Positions 1 through 7,222 of a DNA stretch of 44,632 nt are shown one piece after another (position 1 is the stretch's first letter; each line of letters opens with the position of its first letter). A program made the position numbers and the translations under genes. Location of the stretch: positions 1 to 44,632 of the forward strand of contig JBJFEZ010000030.1 of NCBI GenBank assembly GCA_051891195.1, given 5' to 3'. Source of the DNA: CAG-273 sp051891195 (GTDB taxonomy: Bacteria > Bacillota > Clostridia > TANB77 > CAG-508). Under the pieces are notes generated by a model. That model saw only the letters and a program-made list of their open reading frames with translations. It was not told the origin of the DNA and ran no database searches.

Positions 1-58
1 TTTTTGTACTTCTGTTACTCTTTTTGTTATTAGTATTTTCATCTTTCTCACTTTTCAT
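1..58 (-). CDS. Possible N-terminal start of a gene cut by the window edge
   Basis: An ATG on the minus strand opens a frame that stays open to the left edge of the window. Its 19 visible residues are rich in Lys, Asn, Ser and Glu. No strong ribosome binding site is visible upstream; there is only a weak purine run. Function cannot be assigned. The AT-rich stretch between this start and the sigK promoter (about 59-218) shows nothing else I can name. Confidence 0.3.
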   Translation of the reverse strand, partial: MKSEKDENTNNKKSNRSTK

Positions 59-218
59 ACTTTTTACTACTTCATTTTACACATGATTTTTTACTTTGTA
101 AATAGTTTTTGCGAATTTTTGTGTTTATCTAAATTAAATTCTTTTAAGTAGCTTTTAATCGGTAACTAGAACTTACTTTTTCTAAATATATTTTACTTTT
201 TTAATTCACCCTGGTCAG

Positions 219-246
219 GCACATTCATTTTTTTATTGCATATAAT
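219..246 (+). promoter_or_regulatory. Candidate sigma-E promoter of sigK
   Basis: GCACATT at 219-225 matches the B. subtilis sigma-E -35 consensus KMATATT at six of seven bases. CATATAAT at 239-246 matches the -10 consensus CATACAMT at seven of eight. The spacer is 13 bases. The predicted start lies near 253, just before the GGAGGT ribosome binding site at 263-268. Mother-cell control of sigK by sigma-E is known in B. subtilis; its operation here is inferred. Confidence 0.45.
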
Positions 247-274
247 TTTTATATATTGTTTTGGAGGTAAGTAT

Positions 275-973
275 ATGCTTGCACTTTCTGTTGGTGGTTT
301 TTTGGCATTTTTAAATTCTGCTGTTTTTTTAGTTGGATATATTTCTAATAACACTCTATTTCCAGAGCCTTTAAGTAGTTTAGAAGAAGCTAAATACTTA
401 GAACTTATGAAATCTGGTAATGAAGAAGCAAAAAATATTTTAATAGAAAGAAATTTAAGATTAGTTGCACATATATGTAAAAAATATTCTACTACTAGGG
501 TTGATCAAGATGATTTAATTTCTATTGGAAGTATTGGTTTAATTAAAGGTATTAATAGTTTTGATAGTTCTAAAGGGGTTCGTTTAGCAACTTATGTTTC
601 TCGTTGTATAGATAATGAAATTCTTATGTATTTAAGAAGTACTAAAAAGTTAAATTCAGAAGTTTATTTAGAAGACCCTATAGGAAAAGATAAAGATGAT
701 AATATGGTCACTCTTCAAGAGGTTTTAGAAAATAATGATAAAAATATTGAAGATGAAGTTGATTTAAAATTTAAAATAAAAAGATTATATGAAAAAATGA
801 AAGATGTTTTAAAAGATAGAGAAAAAGCAATATTAGAGTTACGTTTTGGTTTGAATGGTCAAAAGCCTAAAACACAAAATGAAATTGCAGATTCTATGGA
901 TATTTCTCGTTCTTATGTTTCTAGAATAGAAACAAAGGCTATTAGTAAACTAGCTAAGGAATTTAAAGAATAG
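275..973 (+). CDS. sigK: RNA polymerase sporulation sigma factor SigK (pro-sigma-K)
   Basis: This is the late mother-cell sigma factor that drives coat and spore-maturation genes. The ATG at 275 was chosen because GGAGGT lies seven bases upstream; an earlier start at 236 adds 13 residues with no ribosome binding site. The product is 232 residues. Residues 1-24 are hydrophobic like the pro-sequence that SpoIVFB cleaves in Bacillus, followed by the family motif PLSSLEEAKYLELM. Region 2 spans about 55-125 (DQDDLISIGSIGLIKG at 78-92). A region 4.2 helix-turn-helix lies near 198-225 (QNEIADSMDISRSYVSRIE). The gene is uninterrupted, so there is no skin-type prophage element inside it. It converges on the heavy-metal ATPase gene through a shared terminator. 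The SigK call rests mainly on the pro-sequence, since SigE is similar in regions 2 and 4. Confidence 0.93.
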   Translation: MLALSVGGFLAFLNSAVFLVGYISNNTLFPEPLSSLEEAKYLELMKSGNEEAKNILIERNLRLVAHICKKYSTTRVDQDDLISIGSIGLIKGINSFDSSKGVRLATYVSRCIDNEILMYLRSTKKLNSEVYLEDPIGKDKDDNMVTLQEVLENNDKNIEDEVDLKFKIKRLYEKMKDVLKDREKAILELRFGLNGQKPKTQNEIADSMDISRSYVSRIETKAISKLAKEFKE

Positions 974-1003
974 CTATATAAAAATATATAAGTTATTAAA
1001 AGC

Positions 1004-1035
1004 AAAAATAGATACCCTAAAAGTATCTATTTTTT
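1004..1035. terminator. Bidirectional intrinsic terminator between sigK and the metal ATPase
   Basis: AAAATAGATAC at 1005-1015 pairs with GTATCTATTTT at 1023-1033 around a short loop. An A-run precedes the hairpin and a T-run follows it, so it can stop transcription on both strands. The right arm overlaps the last codons of the convergent ATPase gene. Confidence 0.8.
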
Positions 1036-2867
1036 ACTCTTAATGCTCTTAAAGCATTTATAACAGCAATTACAGAAACTCCTACATCTGCAAATACTGC
1101 CTCCCACATTGTAGATATTCCCGCTGCACTTAGTATTAATACAAGTATTTTTATAAAAATTGCAAATACTATATTTTCTTTAACAATTCTCATTGTTCTT
1201 TTGGATAGTTTAATAGCATTTACTATTTTTGATGGTTCATCTGTCATAAGTACAACATCTGCTGCTTCTATTGCACTATCAGCTCCTACTCCTCCCATTG
1301 CTATACCTATGTCTGAAATAGCTAAAACTGGAGCATCATTTATTCCGTCTCCTACAAATGCAAGTCTACCATTTTTACTTGTTTGCTTTAGTAATTCTTC
1401 CACTTTTTCTACTTTTCCATCTGGTAATAATTCTGTATAAAATTTGTCTATTTTTAATTTTTTTGCAACACTTTCGCCAACGTCTTTTCTATCTCCTGTT
1501 AACATTACTATTTGTTTTATATTATTCTTTTTTAAGTTTTGTATTGTTTGAATTGAGTCTTCTTTTATTTTATCTGAAATTAATATATAGCCTGAATATT
1601 TTCCATCTATTGCAACATAAATACACGTTCCTGTCTTATTACATTTTTCGTATTTTATATTTCTTTCTTGCATTAATTTTTCATTTCCAACTAATACTTC
1701 TTGTTTTTCTATTATAGCTTCAATACCAAGACCAGATAGTTCTTCTGTTTTTATAATTTGCTTTTTGTCAATTTCTTTGTTGTATGCTTTTTTTACAGAT
1801 AACGAAATTGGATGGTTTGAATAGTATTCAGCATATGCTGTAATTTTTAGTAATTCTTCTTTGCTAATATCAACTGATTTAACTTCTTGTACTTCAAAAA
1901 CGCCTTGAGTTAAGGTTCCAGTTTTGTCAAATACAACTATTTCTGTATTGGCTAATTGTTCTAAATAGTTGCTTCCCTTTATTAAAATACCCGTTTTAGA
2001 AGCTCCACCTATTCCTGCAAAAAAGCTAAGTGGTATTGAAATAACCAATGCACAAGGGCAAGATACTACTAAGAATGATAACGCCCTATATATCCATTCT
2101 GAAAATGTTGCATCTTTTATAATAAGTGGTGGAATTATTGCTAAAATTATTGCAATACTAACAACTATTGGAGTATAATATTTAGCAAATTTTGTAATAA
2201 AGTTTTCTGATTTTGATTTTTTACTACTTGCGTTTTCAACCAAGTCTAATATTTTACTTACTGTTGACTCTCCATATTTCTTTGTTACTTCAATTTTTAT
2301 AACACCACTTAAATTTACCCATCCACTTAATATTTCTTCTCCTTGTTGTATGTCTCGTGGTAGTGTTTCTCCTGTTAGTGCCTTTGTATCTAGGCTTGAT
2401 TTTCCATCTATTACATATCCATCTAGAGGAACTTTTTCTCCTGGCTTTACTATAATTACTTCTCCAATTTTAACTTCGTCAGGAGATACTTTTTCAATTT
2501 TGCCATTTCTTTCTACATTGGCAAAGTCTGGCCTAATATCCATTAAGTTTGAAATTGACTTTCTTGATTTATCTACTGCATAACTTTGAAATAACTCTCC
2601 TACTTGATAGAATAACATAACTGCAACTGCTTCAGGGAATTTTCCAATTCCAAATGCCCCAATAGTTGCAACTGTCATTAGAAAGTTTTCGTCAAAAACT
2701 TTTCCTTTAATAATATTACTTATTGCTTTTTCTACAATTTCTAATCCTACAATTATATAAGATATTATGAGTATTATATTATTTATTAATTCATTACCAA
2801 AGTTTATTGTTATTGCAATTAAAAATAGTATAAATGCTATTATAATCTTAATTGCTTCTTTCTTCAT
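1017..2867 (-). CDS. Heavy-metal (Cd/Zn/Pb-type) P-type ATPase
   Basis: This is a membrane pump that exports soft divalent metals using ATP. The 616-residue product carries the P1B signature CPC at 270-272 in a membrane helix. It has the actuator TGE at 165-167, the phosphorylation motif DKTGT at 314-318, SNHP and GDGINDAP. The C-terminal helix contains FADVGVSV and NALRALR, the Asp-containing pattern of Zn/Cd/Pb transporters (P1B-2; CadA/ZntA). No N-terminal CxxC metal-binding domain is present, so the protein is shorter than classic CadA (about 700 residues). The gene lies 23 bases behind a CadC-like repressor and is very likely its co-transcribed target. The exact metal cannot be read from sequence. 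Confidence 0.93.
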   Translation of the reverse strand: MKKEAIKIIIAFILFLIAITINFGNELINNIILIISYIIVGLEIVEKAISNIIKGKVFDENFLMTVATIGAFGIGKFPEAVAVMLFYQVGELFQSYAVDKSRKSISNLMDIRPDFANVERNGKIEKVSPDEVKIGEVIIVKPGEKVPLDGYVIDGKSSLDTKALTGETLPRDIQQGEEILSGWVNLSGVIKIEVTKKYGESTVSKILDLVENASSKKSKSENFITKFAKYYTPIVVSIAIILAIIPPLIIKDATFSEWIYRALSFLVVSCPCALVISIPLSFFAGIGGASKTGILIKGSNYLEQLANTEIVVFDKTGTLTQGVFEVQEVKSVDISKEELLKITAYAEYYSNHPISLSVKKAYNKEIDKKQIIKTEELSGLGIEAIIEKQEVLVGNEKLMQERNIKYEKCNKTGTCIYVAIDGKYSGYILISDKIKEDSIQTIQNLKKNNIKQIVMLTGDRKDVGESVAKKLKIDKFYTELLPDGKVEKVEELLKQTSKNGRLAFVGDGINDAPVLAISDIGIAMGGVGADSAIEAADVVLMTDEPSKIVNAIKLSKRTMRIVKENIVFAIFIKILVLILSAAGISTMWEAVFADVGVSVIAVINALRALRVKNRYF

Positions 2868-2890
2868 ACTTATCTCCTCCTAGAGTTCTT

Positions 2891-3253
2891 TTATTTTTTG
2901 TGTTCTATATGTTCAACACCTATTTCAAAAACTTCTTTTATATGCTCATCGTCTAGCATATAAAAAACTTCTTTTCCAGATTTTCTGCATTTAACAATAC
3001 CGCTTCTTCTTAAAGTTCCTAATTGATGTGAAATAGATGATTTACTCATTCCCAAAACATTTGCAATATCGCATACACACATTTCATTTTGGTCTAAAGC
3101 AAATAAAATTTTTACTCTAGTTGTATCTCCCAAAATCTTAAAAAACTCAGCAAGTTTATTAAATGTATCTGCATCAGGCATATTTTTTATTGTATTATCA
3201 ACCATATCTTGATGAATTACATTACAATCACATATAAATTCATTTTTAGACAT
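2891..3253 (-). CDS. ArsR/SmtB-family metal-sensing repressor, CadC-like
   Basis: A winged-helix repressor of 120 residues that should release DNA on binding soft metals. It has CDC at 8-10 near the N-terminus and MCVCD (Cys59 and Cys61) in the alpha-3 helix, the layout of CadC alpha-3N sites. The recognition helix follows (MSKSSISHQLGTLRRSGIV). The tail holds His115 and His118, possible alpha-5 zinc ligands. The start is supported by GGAGGT at 3259-3264. It leads the operon with the P-type ATPase, and two inverted repeats lie in and just after its promoter, fitting autoregulation. The metal (Cd, Pb or Zn) is inferred only from the Cys pattern. Confidence 0.9.
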   Translation of the reverse strand: MSKNEFICDCNVIHQDMVDNTIKNMPDADTFNKLAEFFKILGDTTRVKILFALDQNEMCVCDIANVLGMSKSSISHQLGTLRRSGIVKCRKSGKEVFYMLDDEHIKEVFEIGVEHIEHKK

Positions 3254-3282
3254 TTGTTACCTCCTTATATTTTTACATAATA

Positions 3283-3300
3283 GTTGAGTGTTCACTCAAC
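3283..3300. promoter_or_regulatory. Downstream operator for the CadC-like repressor
   Basis: GTTGAGTG and CACTCAAC form a perfect 8-2-8 inverted repeat. It sits just downstream of the predicted transcription start of the repressor-ATPase operon. The half-site resembles the TTGAATG-type half-sites of ArsR/CadC operators. Confidence 0.65.
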
Positions 3301-3310
3301 TTTAATTTAT

Positions 3311-3340
3311 ATTATATGTGAATACGCATTCAACTGTCAA
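3311..3340 (-). promoter_or_regulatory. Promoter of the repressor-ATPase operon with embedded operator
   Basis: On the minus strand TTGACA (3335-3340) and TATAAT (3311-3316) are both perfect sigma-A boxes, 18 bases apart. The spacer (3318-3334) reads GTTGAATGCGTATTCAC on the minus strand, an inverted repeat with the same half-site as the downstream operator. A repressor bound there would block RNA polymerase. Confidence 0.8.
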
Positions 3341-3360
3341 TACTTTTTTACTAAAAAATA

Positions 3361-3403
3361 AAATACATTAAAGTGCTAAATTTTTATAGCCTTTAATGTA
3401 TTT
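3361..3403 (-). terminator. Terminator of the perR-rbr-rubredoxin/glutamate synthase operon
   Basis: AAATACATTAAAG (3361-3373) pairs with CTTTAATGTATTT (3391-3403), and an inner GCTA/TAGC pair extends the stem. On the minus strand the stem is followed by a T-rich stretch. It separates the operon from the divergently placed repressor promoter. Confidence 0.65.
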
Positions 3404-3429
3404 TTATATTTTCATTAATATTTATAAAA

Positions 3430-4851
3430 TTATGTATGGCTGATATTTGTGTTTCTAGAGATTTCACTATTGGTTGTTACAATATCATAATTGCTTAATT
3501 TATGAATATCGTCATTTCCTGTAATTCTTGCAAAGGTTTTTAGTTCCTCATTGACTACTTTAAAGTAATTTTCTAACCTTTTACTACTTTGTTCAATGTT
3601 AAATCTCTTTCTAAGTTCTGGATCTTGTGTTCCTACTCCTACTGGACACATTCCACTGTTGCAAACTCTATATTGCTGACATGCCATAGCAATTAATGCA
3701 GCTGTTGCAATAGCAATTCCATCAGCTCCCATAGCTATTGCTTTGGCAAAATCTGCAGAGGTTCTTAGCCCTCCTGTAATAATTAAGGAAATATCCTCAT
3801 TATGTTCATCTAAATATTTTCTAGCCCTATATAGTGCATAGATGGTAGGGACTGTAGTAGCATCTTTTATTATTTTAGGACTAGCACCTGTTGCTCCACC
3901 TCTTCCATCAATAGTAATAAAATCTGGTTTTGCAAAACAAGCTACTTCTAAGTCTTCTTCAATATGTCCTGCCGCTATTTTAATTCCAATAGGTCTTCCT
4001 TCTGATTTTGTTCTTAGCATAGTTACTAGTTCTTTTAAGTCTTCTTTGTTTTTAATTTCTTCAAATTTTGATGGGCTAATTACATCTTTAAAAGGTTCTT
4101 TTCCTCTAATTTTCGCAATTTCTTCGGTTACTTTTTCTCCTGGTAAGTGTCCTCCCATTCCAGGTTTTGTTCCTTGACCAATTTTTATTTCAATAGCACT
4201 TACTTTTTTTAGGTTTTCGTCAGTAACACTATATTTATTAGGTACATATTCAAAAATGTATTGGTAAGCATTTTCAAATTCTTCTGGCAAAATGCCACCT
4301 TCTCCACTACATATTGCTGTTTTTGCCTTATTTGTTCCTATTGCCAAAGCAGTTTTTGCTTCTTTTGATAATGCTCCAAAAGACATATGTGATACAAAAA
4401 CAGGAGTTTCTAATACCATTGGCTTTTTAGCATTTTTTCCTATAACAGTTTTTAGGCTTACTTCTTCATCATCTAAAAGAGGCATTTTGTTTAATTGTCC
4501 TCCAAGAATTAAAATATCATTCCAGCTAACTACTGGTAATTTTGTTCCCATTGCCGAAATAATGCTTTTTCCTGTTCTTGCCATAGTATGAATGTCTTCC
4601 ATATTTTTTTCTATTTCATCAGATTCGCGTGAATATTCTTTTAAATAATTTTCTAGTGTTACTTTCTTTTCTTCTTTTTTAGTTTCTACTACTTTTTCTT
4701 CTTTAATTGGTTCTTCCTTTACTAATTGGAACATTTTTTTAGGCGAAAAACACATTGGGCATTTCCAATCATCTGGTAAATCTTCAAATTTAACGCCTTC
4801 TTTTTCTTCATCATAAATGTATCCACATAATAGGCATTTATATTTTGCCAT
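3430..4851 (-). CDS. Rubredoxin domain fused to FMN-dependent glutamate synthase domain
   Basis: The 473-residue protein begins with a rubredoxin domain: Cys6, Cys9, Cys31 and Cys34 around GYIYDEE and DLPDDWKCP. A charged Lys/Glu linker (about 45-70) follows. The rest is the FMN/Fe-S domain of the glutamate synthase large subunit, with GHLPGEKV, DGRGGATGASP and Cys391, Cys397 and Cys402 (Cx5Cx4C), the usual 3Fe-4S ligand spacing. It has no glutaminase domain. It is the last gene of a perR, rubrerythrin operon, 42 bases behind rubrerythrin, so it may pass electrons between the rubredoxin iron and a flavin in peroxide or oxygen defence rather than make glutamate. That role is inference. The second rubredoxin knuckle reads CPMCFSP, without the usual Gly after Cys34. 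Confidence 0.85.
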   Translation of the reverse strand: MAKYKCLLCGYIYDEEKEGVKFEDLPDDWKCPMCFSPKKMFQLVKEEPIKEEKVVETKKEEKKVTLENYLKEYSRESDEIEKNMEDIHTMARTGKSIISAMGTKLPVVSWNDILILGGQLNKMPLLDDEEVSLKTVIGKNAKKPMVLETPVFVSHMSFGALSKEAKTALAIGTNKAKTAICSGEGGILPEEFENAYQYIFEYVPNKYSVTDENLKKVSAIEIKIGQGTKPGMGGHLPGEKVTEEIAKIRGKEPFKDVISPSKFEEIKNKEDLKELVTMLRTKSEGRPIGIKIAAGHIEEDLEVACFAKPDFITIDGRGGATGASPKIIKDATTVPTIYALYRARKYLDEHNEDISLIITGGLRTSADFAKAIAMGADGIAIATAALIAMACQQYRVCNSGMCPVGVGTQDPELRKRFNIEQSSKRLENYFKVVNEELKTFARITGNDDIHKLSNYDIVTTNSEISRNTNISHT

Positions 4852-4893
4852 ATTTCTTTTTCCTCCTATTTTTATTGAGTAAAAGTCTATATT

Positions 4894-5433
4894 TTAATAA
4901 TTTTCTGCTTTGATTTCAAAATATGCTTTTGGATGAGCGCAAACTGGGCAAACTTCTGGAGCTTGTTTTCCTATTACAATATGTCCACAGTTTCTACATT
5001 TCCAAATCTTATCTCCATCTTTAGAAAATACTAGTCCGTTTTCTACATTTTCTAATAATTTTTTGTATCTTTCTTCATGTTCTTTTTCTATTTTTCCAAC
5101 TGCTTCAAACAAATATGCAATATGATCAAATCCTTCTTCTTTTGCTTCTTTTGCCATTCTGTCATACATATCTGTCCATTCATAATTTTCTCCTTCAGCA
5201 GCCATTTTTAAATTTTCAGTTGTAGATAAAATTTCTCCACCTTGTAATAATTTAAACCATAATTTTGCGTGTTCTTTTTCGTTATCTGCTGTTTCTTGGA
5301 AAATTGCTGCAATTTGTTCATATCCTTCTTTTTTTGCTTTGCTTGCAAAATAAGTATATTTGTTTCTTGCTTGTGATTCTCCTGCAAATGCCTCCATTAA
5401 ATTTTTTTCTGTCTTAGATCCTTTTAATTCCAT
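4894..5433 (-). CDS. rbr: Rubrerythrin
   Basis: A cytoplasmic non-haem diiron peroxidase that reduces hydrogen peroxide to water in anaerobes. The start at 5433 has GGAGGA about eight bases upstream; the longer frame from 5487 would run deep into perR. The 179-residue product has a four-helix ferritin-like domain with Glu19, E52xxH55 and E116xxH119 as visible diiron ligands. A C-terminal rubredoxin knuckle has Cys146, Cys149, Cys162 and Cys165. Its start overlaps the end of perR by 20 bases, which suggests translational coupling. Confidence 0.95.
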   Translation of the reverse strand: MELKGSKTEKNLMEAFAGESQARNKYTYFASKAKKEGYEQIAAIFQETADNEKEHAKLWFKLLQGGEILSTTENLKMAAEGENYEWTDMYDRMAKEAKEEGFDHIAYLFEAVGKIEKEHEERYKKLLENVENGLVFSKDGDKIWKCRNCGHIVIGKQAPEVCPVCAHPKAYFEIKAENY

Positions 5434-5839
5434 ATTTAAAATCCTCCTCATTTTTAATTTTAGATTTACATTTTTCACATATTCCATAAACTGTTATACT
5501 ATCTACATTTGTAATAATTCCAGTTTGATTTTGTATTGTTTTTTTTAAATTTTTCTTTTCAAAACAATATTCAAAATCAAATACTTTTCCACATTTTTCA
5601 CATATTGCGTGATAATGTTCTTCACCTATATAATCAAACCTATTTGCTCCTGTTGGCATTTTAACCTTACGAATAATTTTATTTTCTAATAAAATATTTA
5701 TATTCCTGTAAACAGTGCTCTTACTAATAGTTGGATTATTTTGATGTATCATTTCATATAGCTGTTCTGCTGTAGGATGTATTGATGTATTTTTTAATGT
5801 TTCTAGTACAATTTCTCTTTGTTTGGAATAGTTATTCAT
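5414..5839 (-). CDS. perR: Fur-family peroxide repressor, PerR-like
   Basis: A metal-dependent repressor of 141 residues. The N-terminal winged helix carries the recognition motif TISKSTVYRNINIL (about 37-50). The dimerisation domain has two CxxC pairs, Cys80/83 and Cys121/124, for structural zinc. RFDY followed by HYHAIC resembles B. subtilis PerR, where nearby His and Asp residues bind regulatory iron and sense peroxide. It leads an operon with rubrerythrin, and a perfect 17-base Fur/PerR-type palindrome lies directly upstream, supporting autoregulated peroxide sensing. Fur or Zur identity is less likely given the target genes. Confidence 0.85.
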   Translation of the reverse strand: MNNYSKQREIVLETLKNTSIHPTAEQLYEMIHQNNPTISKSTVYRNINILLENKIIRKVKMPTGANRFDYIGEEHYHAICEKCGKVFDFEYCFEKKNLKKTIQNQTGIITNVDSITVYGICEKCKSKIKNEEDFKYGIKRI

Positions 5840-5854
5840 AAATCTCCTTTTAAT

Positions 5855-5871
5855 TTAGGAATAATTCCTAA
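5855..5871. promoter_or_regulatory. PerR box (operator)
   Basis: TTAGGAAT-A-ATTCCTAA is a perfect 8-1-8 inverted repeat, with the overall size of Fur-family boxes. It lies between the predicted perR promoter and the perR ribosome binding site, where a bound dimer would block transcription. Confidence 0.7.
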
Positions 5872-5880
5872 TTTTTATTT

Positions 5881-5909
5881 ATATTATATTATTTATTTTA
5901 TTTTGTCAA
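5881..5909 (-). promoter_or_regulatory. Predicted promoter of perR-rbr operon
   Basis: TTGACA on the minus strand (5904-5909) is a perfect -35. The -10 is either TATAAT at 5883-5888 (15-base spacer) or TAATAT at 5881-5886 (17-base spacer). The PerR box follows directly downstream. Confidence 0.55.
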
Positions 5910-5985
5910 TATTTTTATTATTATTATTTTTTCTTTTGTAATATTTGGTATATTTTTAAAGCATAAGAGCAATGTTCTCTCCATA

Positions 5986-6012
5986 TTAAAAAGCACTAAC
6001 CTTAGCATTAGT
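5986..6012 (-). terminator. Weak terminator after the acylation cassette
   Basis: A short hairpin (ACTAA at 5995-5999 with TTAGT at 6008-6012) is followed on the minus strand by GCTTTTT. It is the best terminator candidate between the DHHW gene and perR. The rest of that 288-base gap holds no other feature I can support beyond the perR control region. Confidence 0.35.
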
Positions 6013-6127
6013 AATATAATACTTTTTTAGAGCGTGGTTTCGTGGGGTATGATGTTTAGGAATGTTATGCGAATAAACTAACATATTTATAGGCTTTATA
6101 ATATGTAAATATACTGTAAATAGTAAC

Positions 6128-7210
6128 CTATTTTAATATATTTTGATTAAGTATTAATGTGCTGTATAAAAATAATACATCTTGATTATTAAAATCAATA
6201 TATTGATCTAATAAAGTACTTGAAATATATCTTAAATCAATTAATGTTATTTTTTTATAATTTTCCATTAATAATGGTGCTATACTACTTCCAAAAGAAT
6301 CTCTAAATAGCAGTAATTCTTTTTGTGTAGAAGCATTTTTATTTTCTATAGTAATTAGTGGTGTAGCCCCTGATAAATAAATATCATATTTATCTGATGA
6401 AGTTGGCTTTTCATATACTTTGCCTGTTTTTTTTGTTTCATAATTGTATGTTATGCAATTTTCTATAGTTTCATTATTTAATATATACATTTTGTCAGCA
6501 GAAACATTTGCAGCTAACTGCCCATAATATGCTCCATAAAAATTCCCAACTTCTATTTTGTCGTATTTTGTAGATATTGGTTCTAAATTCATATGTTTTT
6601 GAAGAACTTTTACTGTGTTTTGCAATTTTTCCTGTCTCCAATGAAGGTCTGTTTTATAATAATCTTCAAGAGTTAAACTGTTCCAAATATTAATATATTG
6701 CATATTTTGTAGTTTGCTTTCCATAGTTTGTTTTAAAGTTTGATAATCTATTTTTAAATGATCATCATTTTGCAAGTAATAGTTTTTATCTGGAATAATA
6801 GCATAATACACTTTATTATTTTTTAAATATTTTTCTTGTACATCTCTTATTTTTTCAGCTGTTTTTATAACATTGTTCGTATTTAATGGATATTCCATTT
6901 TATAAATTGTTCCATATTTTTCAAATAACTTGTTATTATCTTTTTGTTTATATATATTGGTATTATAAAAAGATTTAACTTCTCTTAAGTAGTCTCTTGC
7001 TACAAATTGGTCTACTGCATAGTCTTCCCATTTTTTTGCCACTTCTCCATTAAGTAACTTCTTAACTGTAATTTCTGGAAATTGAGCCAATTTTCTTCTT
7101 TCTGTGTTAGAAATTGTTTTATCTTTTATAGCAATATTTATAATAAATACTGTTATTAATATAATAGCAAATCCTATAGTAATTATTTTATTTTTTGTTT
7201 CATCTTTCAT
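6128..7210 (-). CDS. DHHW-family (AlgJ/AlgX-like) SGNH-type acetylation protein
   Basis: A 360-residue protein with one N-terminal membrane anchor (about 9-28) and an extracytoplasmic domain. TDLHWRQ is the DHHW-type motif, and LLFRDSFGSS near the C-terminus resembles the catalytic Ser block of AlgJ/AlgX-like enzymes. These enzymes take acyl groups delivered across the membrane by an MBOAT partner and place them on a surface polysaccharide. The gene lies 12 bases behind an MBOAT gene and ends the cassette. The polymer acceptor is unknown, since no glycan synthesis genes are nearby. Confidence 0.8.
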   Translation of the reverse strand: MKDETKNKIITIGFAIILITVFIINIAIKDKTISNTERRKLAQFPEITVKKLLNGEVAKKWEDYAVDQFVARDYLREVKSFYNTNIYKQKDNNKLFEKYGTIYKMEYPLNTNNVIKTAEKIRDVQEKYLKNNKVYYAIIPDKNYYLQNDDHLKIDYQTLKQTMESKLQNMQYINIWNSLTLEDYYKTDLHWRQEKLQNTVKVLQKHMNLEPISTKYDKIEVGNFYGAYYGQLAANVSADKMYILNNETIENCITYNYETKKTGKVYEKPTSSDKYDIYLSGATPLITIENKNASTQKELLLFRDSFGSSIAPLLMENYKKITLIDLRYISSTLLDQYIDFNNQDVLFLYSTLILNQNILK

Positions 7211-7222
7211 ACCTTTTGCCTC

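Noticed and set aside
1201..2583. Several plus-strand open frames opposite the metal ATPase
   Set aside because: They are antisense shadows with no ribosome binding sites and no protein similarity, given the clear P-type ATPase on the other strand.
5395..5487. Longer rubrerythrin start at 5487
   Set aside because: It would overlap perR by 74 bases, and the strong GGAGGA site favours the ATG at 5433.
6025..6050. CGTGG-TTT-CGTGG in the gap before perR as a stem
   Set aside because: The two units are direct repeats, not inverted, and too short to matter.
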